Shown here in pieces: positions 55,777 through 63,229 of a stretch of DNA of 64,000 nt. This stretch comes from Polluticoccus soli. GTDB taxonomy: Bacteria; Bacteroidota; Bacteroidia; Chitinophagales; Chitinophagaceae. The first letter of the stretch is position 1, and each line of letters opens with the position of its first letter. Position numbers and translations under genes: made by a program. Below the pieces are notes generated by a model. The model saw only the letters and a list, made by a program, of their open reading frames with translations. It ran no database searches and had not been told where the DNA came from. The stretch spans positions 248,001-312,000 of the forward strand of contig NZ_JARJHT010000003.1 of the NCBI RefSeq assembly GCF_029269745.1, written 5' to 3'.

Positions 55777-57681
55777 TTAATCAGCCTTCACTACCCTTTC
55801 ACGCGCAATGATTGCACCATCTGCGTTGATGCTGATGAAATAAATGCCGTTAGCACCATCAACACTGGCGTTGATAGAGCGCGTGTTGCTGTATGCAGTC
55901 TTAGACACTACAGCACCAACAGCCGATGTGATCGTTACCTCTACATTGCTGTATTGTTTGTTCAGCTCTATAGAAAGCGCGCCGGTTGTAGGATTAGGAT
56001 AGATCGCAGCTGCTGCATGTTGTACGTCTGATACGTCAGTACCTATTACCGAAGTACATACAGAAGTATCACCACAACCACCTTGCATCACTATCACGGC
56101 GTAGTTGCCGGTAACGGTAGGTGCAAAGGTTTGCGCGGTAGCGCCGGCTACAGGACCGGTGCTGCAATTGATCCATTGGTACGTTGCACCGCTCGCGCTT
56201 GCTGAGAGTGTCGAGCCAGCCAGCGACACACCGGTATTCACCGCAGCACAACCCGCTACCTTCTGCACAAATCCATCCGTATTGCCCGATGTGAACAGGA
56301 TAGTAGTGCCCGGGTTGTTCATATTGAAATCGGTCATGTAGTCGAAACTACCGCCGGTATACACCGCACCAAGGTTGCTTATTGCTATGGCATTGCCTAT
56401 TGCATATTGACCAAGGCCACCACCTATGTGCTGCGCCCATTCAAGGCCACCACCGTTGTTGAACTTTACGGTGAAGGCTTCGTTATAGGTATTGATACCG
56501 GTGTTGAAAGTAACCGTGTTAGGTGGCACGCCAAAAGTGGCGTTCACTGCGAACATCCCTGTTGTGTAGATCGCACCTGCAGCATCGGTAGCTACACCCC
56601 ACGCACTGTTCAGGCCGTTGCCGCCCCATGTGCGCACCCAGCTAAAGGCACCGGTACTCGTAAGCTTGAGCAGGTAAGCATCGATAGCTGTGGCAGTCTC
56701 ATTGTGCACGCCAGCGCCGGGATCAAAATCTACAGTACCGGCATATCTGCCGGCAACAATAGCATTACCTGCGGCGTCAGTGGTCACATCAAAGGCACGC
56801 GTTAGTGTTCCGGTGATATTGCCAACAAGGCTTACCCAGGTAAACGCACCTGCATTTGTTAGCTTCAGCACATAGGCCGTAGGTGAGGCTACCGCGGTCA
56901 GAATATGCGTACCACCATCAGGGTCAAAATTCACATCCCCCCCAAACTCACCAGCCACGAATATGTTGCCGCTGGCATCCAATGCAAGGTTGGAATATGC
57001 CAGTAAGCCGCCAGGACCACCAAGTGTATAGATGGCCTTTGTCCACACGGCAGCTCCGTTGCTGCTATTGGTCTTTTCTATCTTTACCTGGCTGCCTGCG
57101 TAACCATCACCAAAACTGTACACCATATACAGGTTATTAGCCGCGTCCAGTTTTATATCGCAGTCGTTTACAAACTGCTGGCCAGCCGGAGATTGCCTTT
57201 GCACAGCCCATACAAAATTGCCTGCTGCATCCAGCTTTACTACAAACAGGTCTTGTAGAGTGCCAGTGCTCTGCGATGTCAGGTTGTTAACGCCGGCACC
57301 GGGATTGAAATCTACCGTGCCGCTGAAATAGCCTACCAGGTACACATTGCCGCTGGCATCGGTTCTTACTTTACGTCCGTAGTCGTGGGCGGCGGCACCA
57401 AATGTCTTCGCCCACAGAAAACTGCCATTGGCGCTTTGCTTCACAATAAAAGCATCGCGGCCGCCAGCAGAAGTGAAGTTAAGCGTACCTGCGCCGGGGT
57501 CAAAATCGCCCGTGCCCTCATACGAGCCGGTGCTGAACACATTGCCCGATACATCGGTAGTGACACCCATCACATCATCGGTACCGGTGCCACCCACCTG
57601 TGTGGCCCATTCAAAATTTTGCGCACTGCACAATGTCGATTGCAGCGCAATAGGAATTAATAGCGTAAATAGTCTTTTCAT
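55777..57681 (-). CDS. SBBP-like beta-propeller protein with T9SS sorting domain (paralogue)
   Basis: The start MKRLFTLLIPIALQSTLCSA gives a signal peptide. Two codons upstream there is another Met. The 634-residue protein has the same blade motifs as the gene at 39918: TTDVSGNVFSTGSYEGTGDF, DPGAGTLNFTSAGGRDAFIV, KQSANGSFLWAKTFGAAAHD. It also has the Ig-like module (SASASGATYQWINCSTGPVA, VMQGGCGDTSVCTSV) and the sorting domain (AAIYPNPTTGALSIELNKQY, SAVGAVVSKTAYSNT, GIYFISINADGAIIARERVV). The two proteins are similar throughout, so this is a dispersed duplicate on the other strand. Confidence 0.92.
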   Translation of the reverse strand: MKRLFTLLIPIALQSTLCSAQNFEWATQVGGTGTDDVMGVTTDVSGNVFSTGSYEGTGDFDPGAGTLNFTSAGGRDAFIVKQSANGSFLWAKTFGAAAHDYGRKVRTDASGNVYLVGYFSGTVDFNPGAGVNNLTSQSTGTLQDLFVVKLDAAGNFVWAVQRQSPAGQQFVNDCDIKLDAANNLYMVYSFGDGYAGSQVKIEKTNSSNGAAVWTKAIYTLGGPGGLLAYSNLALDASGNIFVAGEFGGDVNFDPDGGTHILTAVASPTAYVLKLTNAGAFTWVSLVGNITGTLTRAFDVTTDAAGNAIVAGRYAGTVDFDPGAGVHNETATAIDAYLLKLTSTGAFSWVRTWGGNGLNSAWGVATDAAGAIYTTGMFAVNATFGVPPNTVTFNTGINTYNEAFTVKFNNGGGLEWAQHIGGGLGQYAIGNAIAISNLGAVYTGGSFDYMTDFNMNNPGTTILFTSGNTDGFVQKVAGCAAVNTGVSLAGSTLSASASGATYQWINCSTGPVAGATAQTFAPTVTGNYAVIVMQGGCGDTSVCTSVIGTDVSDVQHAAAAIYPNPTTGALSIELNKQYSNVEVTITSAVGAVVSKTAYSNTRSINASVDGANGIYFISINADGAIIARERVVKAD

Positions 57682-57770
57682 GAACATGGTTTTTAAAGAA
57701 GACTCGTAATATACGGAAAGCGTTGGAGATAAAGATGCACGAACCGACGAAGTAAAAGCAGCGGGATCAT

Positions 57771-57779
57771 TATCTTTAA
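57771..57779 (+). promoter_or_regulatory. TATCTTTAA box before the GldM-like gene
   Basis: TATCTTTAA lies 7 nt before the ATG at 57787, the same spacing as for the 38511 gene, so transcription would begin at the start codon or within a few bases. Confidence 0.5.
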
Positions 57780-57786
57780 GGCAGCT

Positions 57787-58572
57787 ATGAAGGCTTACAT
57801 CTTAACAACCCTCCTTTCTTTATCCACGATTCTCGCAACGGCGCAGGTGGTGGCGATTCAAAATGACAGAAACAATACACTGATGCTGTGCCTGGACAAT
57901 CCGCTCACGATAGCCGTATCTGGAATGTCGCCAGATTCCATTTCGGTAAGCACCGATAATGGAACTATTGAAAAAGATAAATACAATGAGGGGCCAGGGC
58001 ATTATACTTATCACGCAAAAAAAGTCGGCAAAGCTATGGTCTATGTGAAGAAACGGACAGGCAAGGGTCGCGAAACTATTATTGACAGCGTCCTATTCCG
58101 TGTTAAATCCCTGCCCATTTCTCCTGCAACAGTTGGCGGGAGTAAGAACGGAACCATAGCCCAGGGAATGCTGATGACACAAAGGAGCGTAATAGTTTGG
58201 GTTGACTGTTGCGATATAGAGGCAATGCTGACCGTAACCGGCTTCACCATTTCAATATCCAGGAAGGGAAAAGAAATTTTCAGAAGAAACATGCAGGGAC
58301 CTTTGTTTGATGATGTGATGGTAGATTTCTTTCACACGCTGATGAACGGTGACCTGGTGAGGATTGAAAACGTGATGGCCAAAGATTGCAACGATGAACT
58401 GCGCCCCGCCAAACCGGCAGAGCTCACTATCAAAGATGCGTACCAATACCGCAAGGTAAAGGATACACCAGGGATTGATACAGTCATGGTAGAAGATCCG
58501 GTGACTGGCGAAGCGATAATGAAAATAACCGGTCACAGCGACAGCACCTGGATACAGGTGAAGAAGTATTGA
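57787..58572 (+). CDS. Secreted protein with GldM-type C-terminal domains, 261 aa
   Basis: A signal MKAYILTTLLSLSTILATAQ is followed by LMLCLDNPLTIAVSGMSPDS, ISVSTDNGTIEKD, HYTYHAKKVGKAMVYVKKRT, then VGGSKNGTIAQGMLMTQRSV, IVWVDCCDIEAMLTVTGFTI and DLVRIENVMAKDCNDELRPA. These match the order of the two periplasmic beta domains at the end of GldM (DNPVxIxVxGVxPxxIxVS, then PxPxAxVGGKxxGxIxKGxL, and GDxVxIENIxAKxxDG). GldM itself is a T9SS inner-membrane motor part with an N-terminal helix and about 500 residues. Here only the periplasmic half is present behind a signal peptide, so it cannot span to the motor and may be a modulator or a domain-stealing paralogue. Confidence 0.78.
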   Translation: MKAYILTTLLSLSTILATAQVVAIQNDRNNTLMLCLDNPLTIAVSGMSPDSISVSTDNGTIEKDKYNEGPGHYTYHAKKVGKAMVYVKKRTGKGRETIIDSVLFRVKSLPISPATVGGSKNGTIAQGMLMTQRSVIVWVDCCDIEAMLTVTGFTISISRKGKEIFRRNMQGPLFDDVMVDFFHTLMNGDLVRIENVMAKDCNDELRPAKPAELTIKDAYQYRKVKDTPGIDTVMVEDPVTGEAIMKITGHSDSTWIQVKKY

Positions 58573-58629
58573 GAAGTCTGAACCTCAGATTAGTCATGAT
58601 CAAACTGATTATTCTGGGCTCCGAAAACC

Positions 58630-58851
58630 GGCATGAGCGACGAAAGCGCAAAGAAAAAAGTTGAAACGGAGCGACCGCATTGAAAGTCACAATAGCGATA
58701 CCGCGCCGATATCAACATTGCCGGGCACTTACCACCGCAATCGATAGTAAGCTATTTCAATGCAGCGTAGTGAAAACTTTTTTTAGCTTGAGTCGCTAAG
58801 CCTTGAACTTTCTTTTGCTTCTTTTCTTTGGTTCAAGCCAAAGAAAAGAAG
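58630..58851 (+). repeat. R1 long stem-loop element, copy 10 (type B variant)
   Basis: The third arm here is AAAAAAGTT/AACTTTTTT, different on both sides from the AAAAATG/CATTTTT of other type B copies but still paired. Outer arms AGCGAC/GTCGCT and AAGC/GCTT; fourth arm GCATTGAAA/TTTCAATGC. Terminal hairpin CTTCTTTTCTTTGG-TTCAAG-CCAAAGAAAAGAAG (58818-58851). An S repeat precedes it (58574-58620). Confidence 0.9.
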
Positions 58852-58935
58852 AGATGAATAAAGCACAACAGATAAGACACGTAACTAATGCGATAAAGAT
58901 CAAGCCGAGCTGCGCGTAAAATAGTCATGCAGCCC

Positions 58936-58944
58936 TATCTTTAC
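58936..58944 (+). promoter_or_regulatory. TATCTTTAC box for the 58949 gene
   Basis: The box lies 4 nt before the start codon, so transcription would begin at or just inside the start codon unless a later start is used. It fits the pattern seen at 38496 and 57771. Confidence 0.5.
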
Positions 58945-58948
58945 ACAG

Positions 58949-59344
58949 ATGAAACCAACTCCACCAAGAGACAGGCAGATATACCACGGCGAAATAGCCG
59001 ACTATTGGTTCGACAATAGCGGTATCCTGATATCGCTATCGAAAGCGCCGAAGCGTACGGTGGAGAATATAACTGCTAACGTGGCATTGGTGAAAGAAAT
59101 AACCGGCAACAAGCCCGTACCTCTTCTCATCTATCTCTGCGACTCTCCTATACCCGATAAAGAAACACGTAAGTTTTCTACCACGCAGCTGCCTGTTATT
59201 TACAAAGCCATGGCTATGGTATCAGAGCCGGGACTATCCAGTTTCATCATGAAGATATTGTTCGCACTAAAACCATCACCCATACCTATGAAAAGCTTCA
59301 CCAATGATGCTGAAGCAAGGGAGTGGCTGAAGCAGTATTTGTAG
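58949..59344 (+). CDS. Hypothetical STAS/SpoIIAA-like protein, 131 aa
   Basis: The chain MKPTPPRDRQIYHGEIADYW, SGILISLSKAPKRTVENITA, ANVALVKEITGNKPVPLLIY, LCDSPIPDKETRKFSTTQLP, MAMVSEPGLSSFIMKILFAL and SFTNDAEAREWLKQYL follows the pattern of the SpoIIAA-like/DUF7793 family. That pattern has an N-terminal W-x-D/N strand, then a central LLIxxCD strand and a final AEAxEWL helix. There is no signal peptide; it is cytoplasmic. The role is uncertain; members are linked to stress or polysaccharide regulation only by guesses. Confidence 0.68.
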   Translation: MKPTPPRDRQIYHGEIADYWFDNSGILISLSKAPKRTVENITANVALVKEITGNKPVPLLIYLCDSPIPDKETRKFSTTQLPVIYKAMAMVSEPGLSSFIMKILFALKPSPIPMKSFTNDAEAREWLKQYL

Positions 59345-59361
59345 AACAACCTCTATTTCAT

Positions 59362-59961
59362 CTACCTGTGGTAAGCGCCACTACATTGTAAAACACCATC
59401 TTTAGAGCGGTAGCTGTAGTTGAAATGCAACTGAGCGTTCTCATCCCGCACCATTGTGCCGCTTAAGGTTATAGTATCATCGTAGTACCGAAGTGTCTGC
59501 TCCGGTATCTTTATTTCAGTTGTCGATACTATATCGGCATCCACCGAATCGAAGAGATTTCGAATACCTCCGATTCTAAGTTTAAGAATTGTGGCACCGC
59601 TACCAATGTGGAGCCCATACGTTTTCTTAGCCTGCGGATCGCATTCTTCCGGTCCACCCCATACCCCAATGAATTTATCTTTGGTGAAGATCTCGCAATA
59701 CTGGCCTTCATGGCCCGGTGTGCAGGCACATTTGCCATCAACACAGGTACCTGCCCAGCGGCAGTCTGTATCCTTGCACTTTATGCGTTCGCAGTTATTG
59801 CCTTCAAACCCCGTAGGACATTTACATTCGCCGCCACTACAGGTGCCGCCATTAAAGCAGGCTACATGTTTGCAAGAAGGTTTGCAGGCTGAATAAAAAA
59901 CCAGGGAAAAGACGAGCACAGTGCATAGTGCCGCCATACAGGCAGTGGGCAGGTATTTCAT
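59362..59961 (-). CDS. EGF-like lipoprotein, 199 aa (member 3)
   Basis: A signal MKYLPTACMAALCTVLVFSL with the lipobox Cys in YSACKPS is followed by two EGF-like modules: HVACFNGGTCSGGECKCPTG / FEGNNCERI and DTDCRWAGTCVDGKCACTPG / HEGQYCEIF. A C-terminal sandwich follows (KDKFIGVWGGPEECDPQAKK, ILKLRIGGIRNLFDSVDADI, LHFNYSYRSKDGVLQCSGAY). The second EGF has a Trp/Ala in place of the usual NGG, so it is diverged. Third member of the family with 52118 and 54097. Confidence 0.88.
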   Translation of the reverse strand: MKYLPTACMAALCTVLVFSLVFYSACKPSCKHVACFNGGTCSGGECKCPTGFEGNNCERIKCKDTDCRWAGTCVDGKCACTPGHEGQYCEIFTKDKFIGVWGGPEECDPQAKKTYGLHIGSGATILKLRIGGIRNLFDSVDADIVSTTEIKIPEQTLRYYDDTITLSGTMVRDENAQLHFNYSYRSKDGVLQCSGAYHR

Positions 59962-60070
59962 AAGACAGGTTTAGATACTGTTAAGTTAGCACAAAGCCTG
60001 TACCAAAGCAAGTGGGCGTGTCTAAACCGCTGATTAAACCGGCTTAACTGACTGGCCGATTCTTGAAACC

Positions 60071-60292
60071 GGCATAAGCGACGAAAGCGTTAAGAAAAAT
60101 GGTGGAACGGAGCGACCGCATTGAAAGTCACAGTAGCGATGAAAAGTAGAGATCAACATTGCCCGGCACATACTACAGCAGATGATAATAAGCTATTTCA
60201 ATGCAGCGTAGTGAAGACATTTTTTAGCTTGAGTCGCTAAGCCTTGAATTTTTCTTTGTTACTTTCTTTTGTTTCAAGACAAAAGAAAGTAA
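60071..60292 (+). repeat. R1 long stem-loop element, copy 11 (type B)
   Basis: Arms AGCGAC/GTCGCT, AAGC/GCTT, AAAAATG/CATTTTT and GCATTGAAA/TTTCAATGC. Terminal hairpin TTACTTTCTTTTGT-TTCAAG-ACAAAAGAAAGTAA (60259-60292), the same as copy 8. An S-like repeat (CTAAACCGCTGATTAAACCG) precedes it at about 60018. It lies between two minus-strand genes. Confidence 0.9.
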
Positions 60293-60321
60293 GGACGAGT
60301 AAAGAGATAAAGACGAAACGA

Positions 60322-60999
60322 TCACAACCTATAATCCACCCCAACCAAAAACGGGAAAGAAAGAAAACCATTGCCTTTGTAAGTGCCGACCATATTGGCA
60401 TTGAGATCATGCTGGGTCATTTCATACGCAGCGCTGTTGTAGCGCGCGCCGCCTTCCACAAACACCCCTGGACCTTTGCCTTTCAATATCCTCATGCGGG
60501 CGCCTACCTGCAGCCCGGCGCTTATACCCCACTGGGCCGGCACATACTCGGTGCTGCGGTACGACTTCATCGGCGACCACGACACCTGCGTCTGGCCCGT
60601 GCCCAGTAGTATGGGCCCGCCATTCAGCCCGTAGTATAGCTGCAGCGGACCCATGTTGCGCACCAGGTTCACAAACAGGTATGGATTCAAAATATCGGAA
60701 CTGTAGTCGTAATGAGTGCCTAGTAATGTAGTTGCCGGCAAATTGCCACTCAATTTTGTACTGTAGCTGTGGTTGATCTCAGTAAGCAACAGGCCTACGC
60801 CTACCTGCACCTTGCGCAGCTCCACACCCAGCCGGCCGCCATAGGCAAACTCGGTGAAGTTGCTGAAGTTATCGAACTGATCGCTCACACCCATGGGCGC
60901 ACCGTTGAACTGCATACCGCCATGCAGGCCTATCATAAACTTTTGTGCAGAAGCGGCAGTACAACACAAACACAGCAAAAGGGTGTATACAGTTCTCAT
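60322..60999 (-). CDS. Outer-membrane beta-barrel protein (PorT-like), 225 aa
   Basis: A signal MRTVYTLLLCLCCTAASAQK is followed by FMIGLHGGMQFNGAPMGVSD, FAYGGRLGVELRKVQVGVGL, LNPYLFVNLVRNMGPLQLYY, WGISAGLQVGARMRIL and a final LSFPFLVGVDYRL strand. This is the pattern of small Bacteroidota outer-membrane barrels with eight strands (OMP_b-brl type). No cargo relation seen. The end VGVDYRL is a good C-terminal barrel strand. Confidence 0.78.
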   Translation of the reverse strand: MRTVYTLLLCLCCTAASAQKFMIGLHGGMQFNGAPMGVSDQFDNFSNFTEFAYGGRLGVELRKVQVGVGLLLTEINHSYSTKLSGNLPATTLLGTHYDYSSDILNPYLFVNLVRNMGPLQLYYGLNGGPILLGTGQTQVSWSPMKSYRSTEYVPAQWGISAGLQVGARMRILKGKGPGVFVEGGARYNSAAYEMTQHDLNANMVGTYKGNGFLSFPFLVGVDYRL

Positions 61000-61121
61000 A
61001 ATGCTAAACTAACGAATGGAGAGGGTTTTTTATTGTAGTTTAAACTATCGCATCTGCCATTACCATCAAACAAAAAAGCGCAGGCATAACACCCACGCTC
61101 TTCACTTATCTGTCAATTGGT

Positions 61122-62495
61122 CTATTGCTTCACGATAGTTTGTGTGTGCACCACGTTTCCATCATCTATATGCAACAAATAGCTGCCCGGCGCCAGGCCT
61201 TGCACATCGATCGTAGTGTTGCCGGTACATTGCACTGTGCGACATAGTTTGCCAGTCATATCCAGCAGTGTAACGCGGCAGGTTTGCAGTGGTGTATTAC
61301 CGAAAGTAATGGTCAGCTTGTCGTGCACAGGGTTAGGATATATCTGCACCTTCGGCAGTTGCGCAGCATCGTGAACAGAGAGTGCCTGTGCAAACGTTTT
61401 CTGATCGCTGTTCAGTATGGTGCGCTGCTTATCATTGGTGTTGTATGCCTGCACCAAACCTATCAATCGCAGCTTGCCGGTATTATAACCGGCCGGTATG
61501 GTGTAAGTAAATTCGTAGTCGTGGTACTCGCCGTTCTTGATGGCAGCAGGCAGGCTGCCTTGCTGTCCCCATGAGCCACCCACCATCGATCGCAGCACAT
61601 GTTTGTGGTAATAGTTGTTCACATCGGGCGCCGACGACTGGAAGCCCTTTACATCGTCTTCCGTCACATACAGGTTGAAGCGGTAGTCGCCACTGTAGTC
61701 GGCAAAGAAGTTGGCCGCTACTTTCACCTTCAGCTCGCGCGTGCTCTCGTTATAGCTTGTGCTTCTGAACCACACCAGCACCGGCTCATAATACGCCGCT
61801 CTTTCGCCAAACTCCCTGAGCGTGTCTTTACCATTCTGGTTGACGAACATATGTCCCCAATCTTCCTTGAACGGAAACTTGAACCTATCGTACAGTGCCA
61901 TAGGATGTGCAAAGCCTCCATACTGCGCATCAACAGCAGAACCTTCAGTATTGTACAGGGCATCGTTAGCACCATTGTAAGTTTGCACTATGGCATAAGC
62001 AGGGTTTTTACTCACAAAGGTGTCCAGGTACAAAGCAGCGGGATAACAGGGTGCACATCCCTGGTGTTTGAACACCTCGAGCACCACATTCTTCTTGGGT
62101 AGTGTCTGGTGCACTTTGATCACCTGCGTTACCGTGTCATTGGCTGCGTTATTGTCCAGCGGGTTGGTTGTCTTTATCCACGCCTTCAGCGTATACATGC
62201 CGGGCGATGGCAGGCTTACGGTAAATGCAGCATCGCGTACCACACCAAACGGACCGCTCCAGTATAGGTTGGAGGCATTTTTGGTAACCGTTTGCGGCGT
62301 GCCGTTATCGAGCCGCCAGCCTATGGTACAATTATTAGCGGCGGCGGCACCTTTTCGCTCGAAGGTAAACGTGAATTTGGGATTACCGGGAACCTGGTTT
62401 TCCAGCGGACTCACGGCAACGGCAGCAAAATCTTGCGCCAAAGCGCTGTGTGCCAGCAATATAGCTGCCACAAAGGGAATAAGTTTCTGGTTCAT
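61122..62495 (-). CDS. Omp28-like secreted protein with thioredoxin-like CxxC and T9SS sorting domain
   Basis: A signal MNQKLIPFVAAILLAHSALA precedes an Ig-like N-terminal domain (KFTFTFERKGAAAANNCTIG, AAFTVSLPSPGMYTLKAWIK). The Omp28-type core follows, with KNVVLEVFKHQGCAPCYPAA and NPAYAIVQTYNGANDALYNT. GCAPC is a thioredoxin-like CxxC at the end of the first strand. The C-terminal domain is a sorting domain (LPKVQIYPNPVHDKLTITFG, LLDMTGKLCRTVQCT, GSYLLHIDDGNVVHT). Omp28 proteins are surface-exposed and their function is not settled. The CxxC suggests a redox role, by analogy only. Confidence 0.88.
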   Translation of the reverse strand: MNQKLIPFVAAILLAHSALAQDFAAVAVSPLENQVPGNPKFTFTFERKGAAAANNCTIGWRLDNGTPQTVTKNASNLYWSGPFGVVRDAAFTVSLPSPGMYTLKAWIKTTNPLDNNAANDTVTQVIKVHQTLPKKNVVLEVFKHQGCAPCYPAALYLDTFVSKNPAYAIVQTYNGANDALYNTEGSAVDAQYGGFAHPMALYDRFKFPFKEDWGHMFVNQNGKDTLREFGERAAYYEPVLVWFRSTSYNESTRELKVKVAANFFADYSGDYRFNLYVTEDDVKGFQSSAPDVNNYYHKHVLRSMVGGSWGQQGSLPAAIKNGEYHDYEFTYTIPAGYNTGKLRLIGLVQAYNTNDKQRTILNSDQKTFAQALSVHDAAQLPKVQIYPNPVHDKLTITFGNTPLQTCRVTLLDMTGKLCRTVQCTGNTTIDVQGLAPGSYLLHIDDGNVVHTQTIVKQ

Positions 62496-62614
62496 TAGGT
62501 TGAATGGTTTTTGTATCGCACATTAACAGACAGTTAATAGGGCACAAGGGTTGGCTGGCGACGGCACAATACGACGTCGCCAATTTCGTTATCTTCCCGA
62601 TACAAACACCTCTT

Positions 62615-63046
62615 ATGAAACCACTCTATCAATTGTTACTGGCATCTTGCCTACTGGCTGCGTGCAACTCAAAAGACAACACCGGCTTCCGAAAATTCAG
62701 CGGCGTATGCAAAGACAAATCCGACAGGTATATGTCCATCACACATAATGGTACTACCCGCACGTCGATGCACGACCTGACAGGCAGCGCACGCATCATC
62801 TTCTTAGGTGGTGCAGATTCGCTATTGCGCGTATACCTAAATTTCGACACCGTAATTGGCGAACAGGCAGTGATGCTCAATGCCGTAATACCGGGTGGCA
62901 ATGAGCCCGGCATCTACCACGCCGACAGCAGCGCCAATCCATACGAAAGGAATGTGCAATTGATGGTGGGACAAAAAAGCTATTTCAGCAACGACCTGCA
63001 GCTTATCATCTCCACACTAGGCAACTATAGAGAAGATGGACAATAA
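62615..63046 (+). CDS. Lipoprotein, 143 aa, followed by an in-frame extension
   Basis: The start MKPLYQLLLASCLLAACNSK has lipobox AAC, preferred over an upstream Met without a signal. The mature chain has TGFRKFSGVCKDKSDRYMSI, THNGTTRTSMHDLTG, SARIIFLGGADSLLRVYLNF and DLQLIISTLGNYREDGQ. A TAA stop (63044-63046) ends it. The same frame then remains open for 40 codons (GIREYAEAAGNFTGNFTPDG ... VSGDFCIDFDGEKK) to a TAG at 63167, and that tail looks like the end of a beta-sandwich lipoprotein domain. This suggests a point mutation, a read error, or readthrough. Confidence 0.72.
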   Translation: MKPLYQLLLASCLLAACNSKDNTGFRKFSGVCKDKSDRYMSITHNGTTRTSMHDLTGSARIIFLGGADSLLRVYLNFDTVIGEQAVMLNAVIPGGNEPGIYHADSSANPYERNVQLMVGQKSYFSNDLQLIISTLGNYREDGQ

Positions 63047-63169
63047 GGCATTAGGGAATATGCTGAGGCCGCAGGCAACTTTACCGGCAACTTCACCCCC
63101 GACGGCGGCGGACCGGCGATACCGGTGAGCGGCGATTTTTGTATAGACTTTGATGGAGAGAAGAAGTAG
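63047..63169 (+). pseudogene. In-frame C-terminal extension behind a stop codon
   Basis: Forty codons continue directly behind the TAA, with good coding character: NFTGNFTPDGGGPAIPVSGD then FCIDFDGEKK. No ATG gives a sensible separate product. The simplest reading is that the stop is a recent nonsense change or an error. Readthrough is possible but unproven. Confidence 0.45.
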
Positions 63170-63229
63170 GGTTGGAACGGCCGGTTTACGAAAACGAACA
63201 ACACTGCCTTCAGCCCCAAAAGCTTTAAC

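Noticed and set aside
13544-60292. R1 and S repeats considered as CRISPR arrays
   Set aside because: The copies are several kilobases apart, of uneven length and partly inside a structured element. There are no regular spacers and no cas genes.
13544-60292. R1 elements considered as integron attC sites
   Set aside because: The RYYYAAC / GTTRRRY core ends are absent and no integron integrase is seen. The hairpin architecture is different.
13774-60292. Terminal hairpins of R1/R2 considered as rho-independent terminators
   Set aside because: The stems are long but AT/purine-pyrimidine biased, and no T-run follows in either direction. Several copies are not at the end of a gene on that strand.
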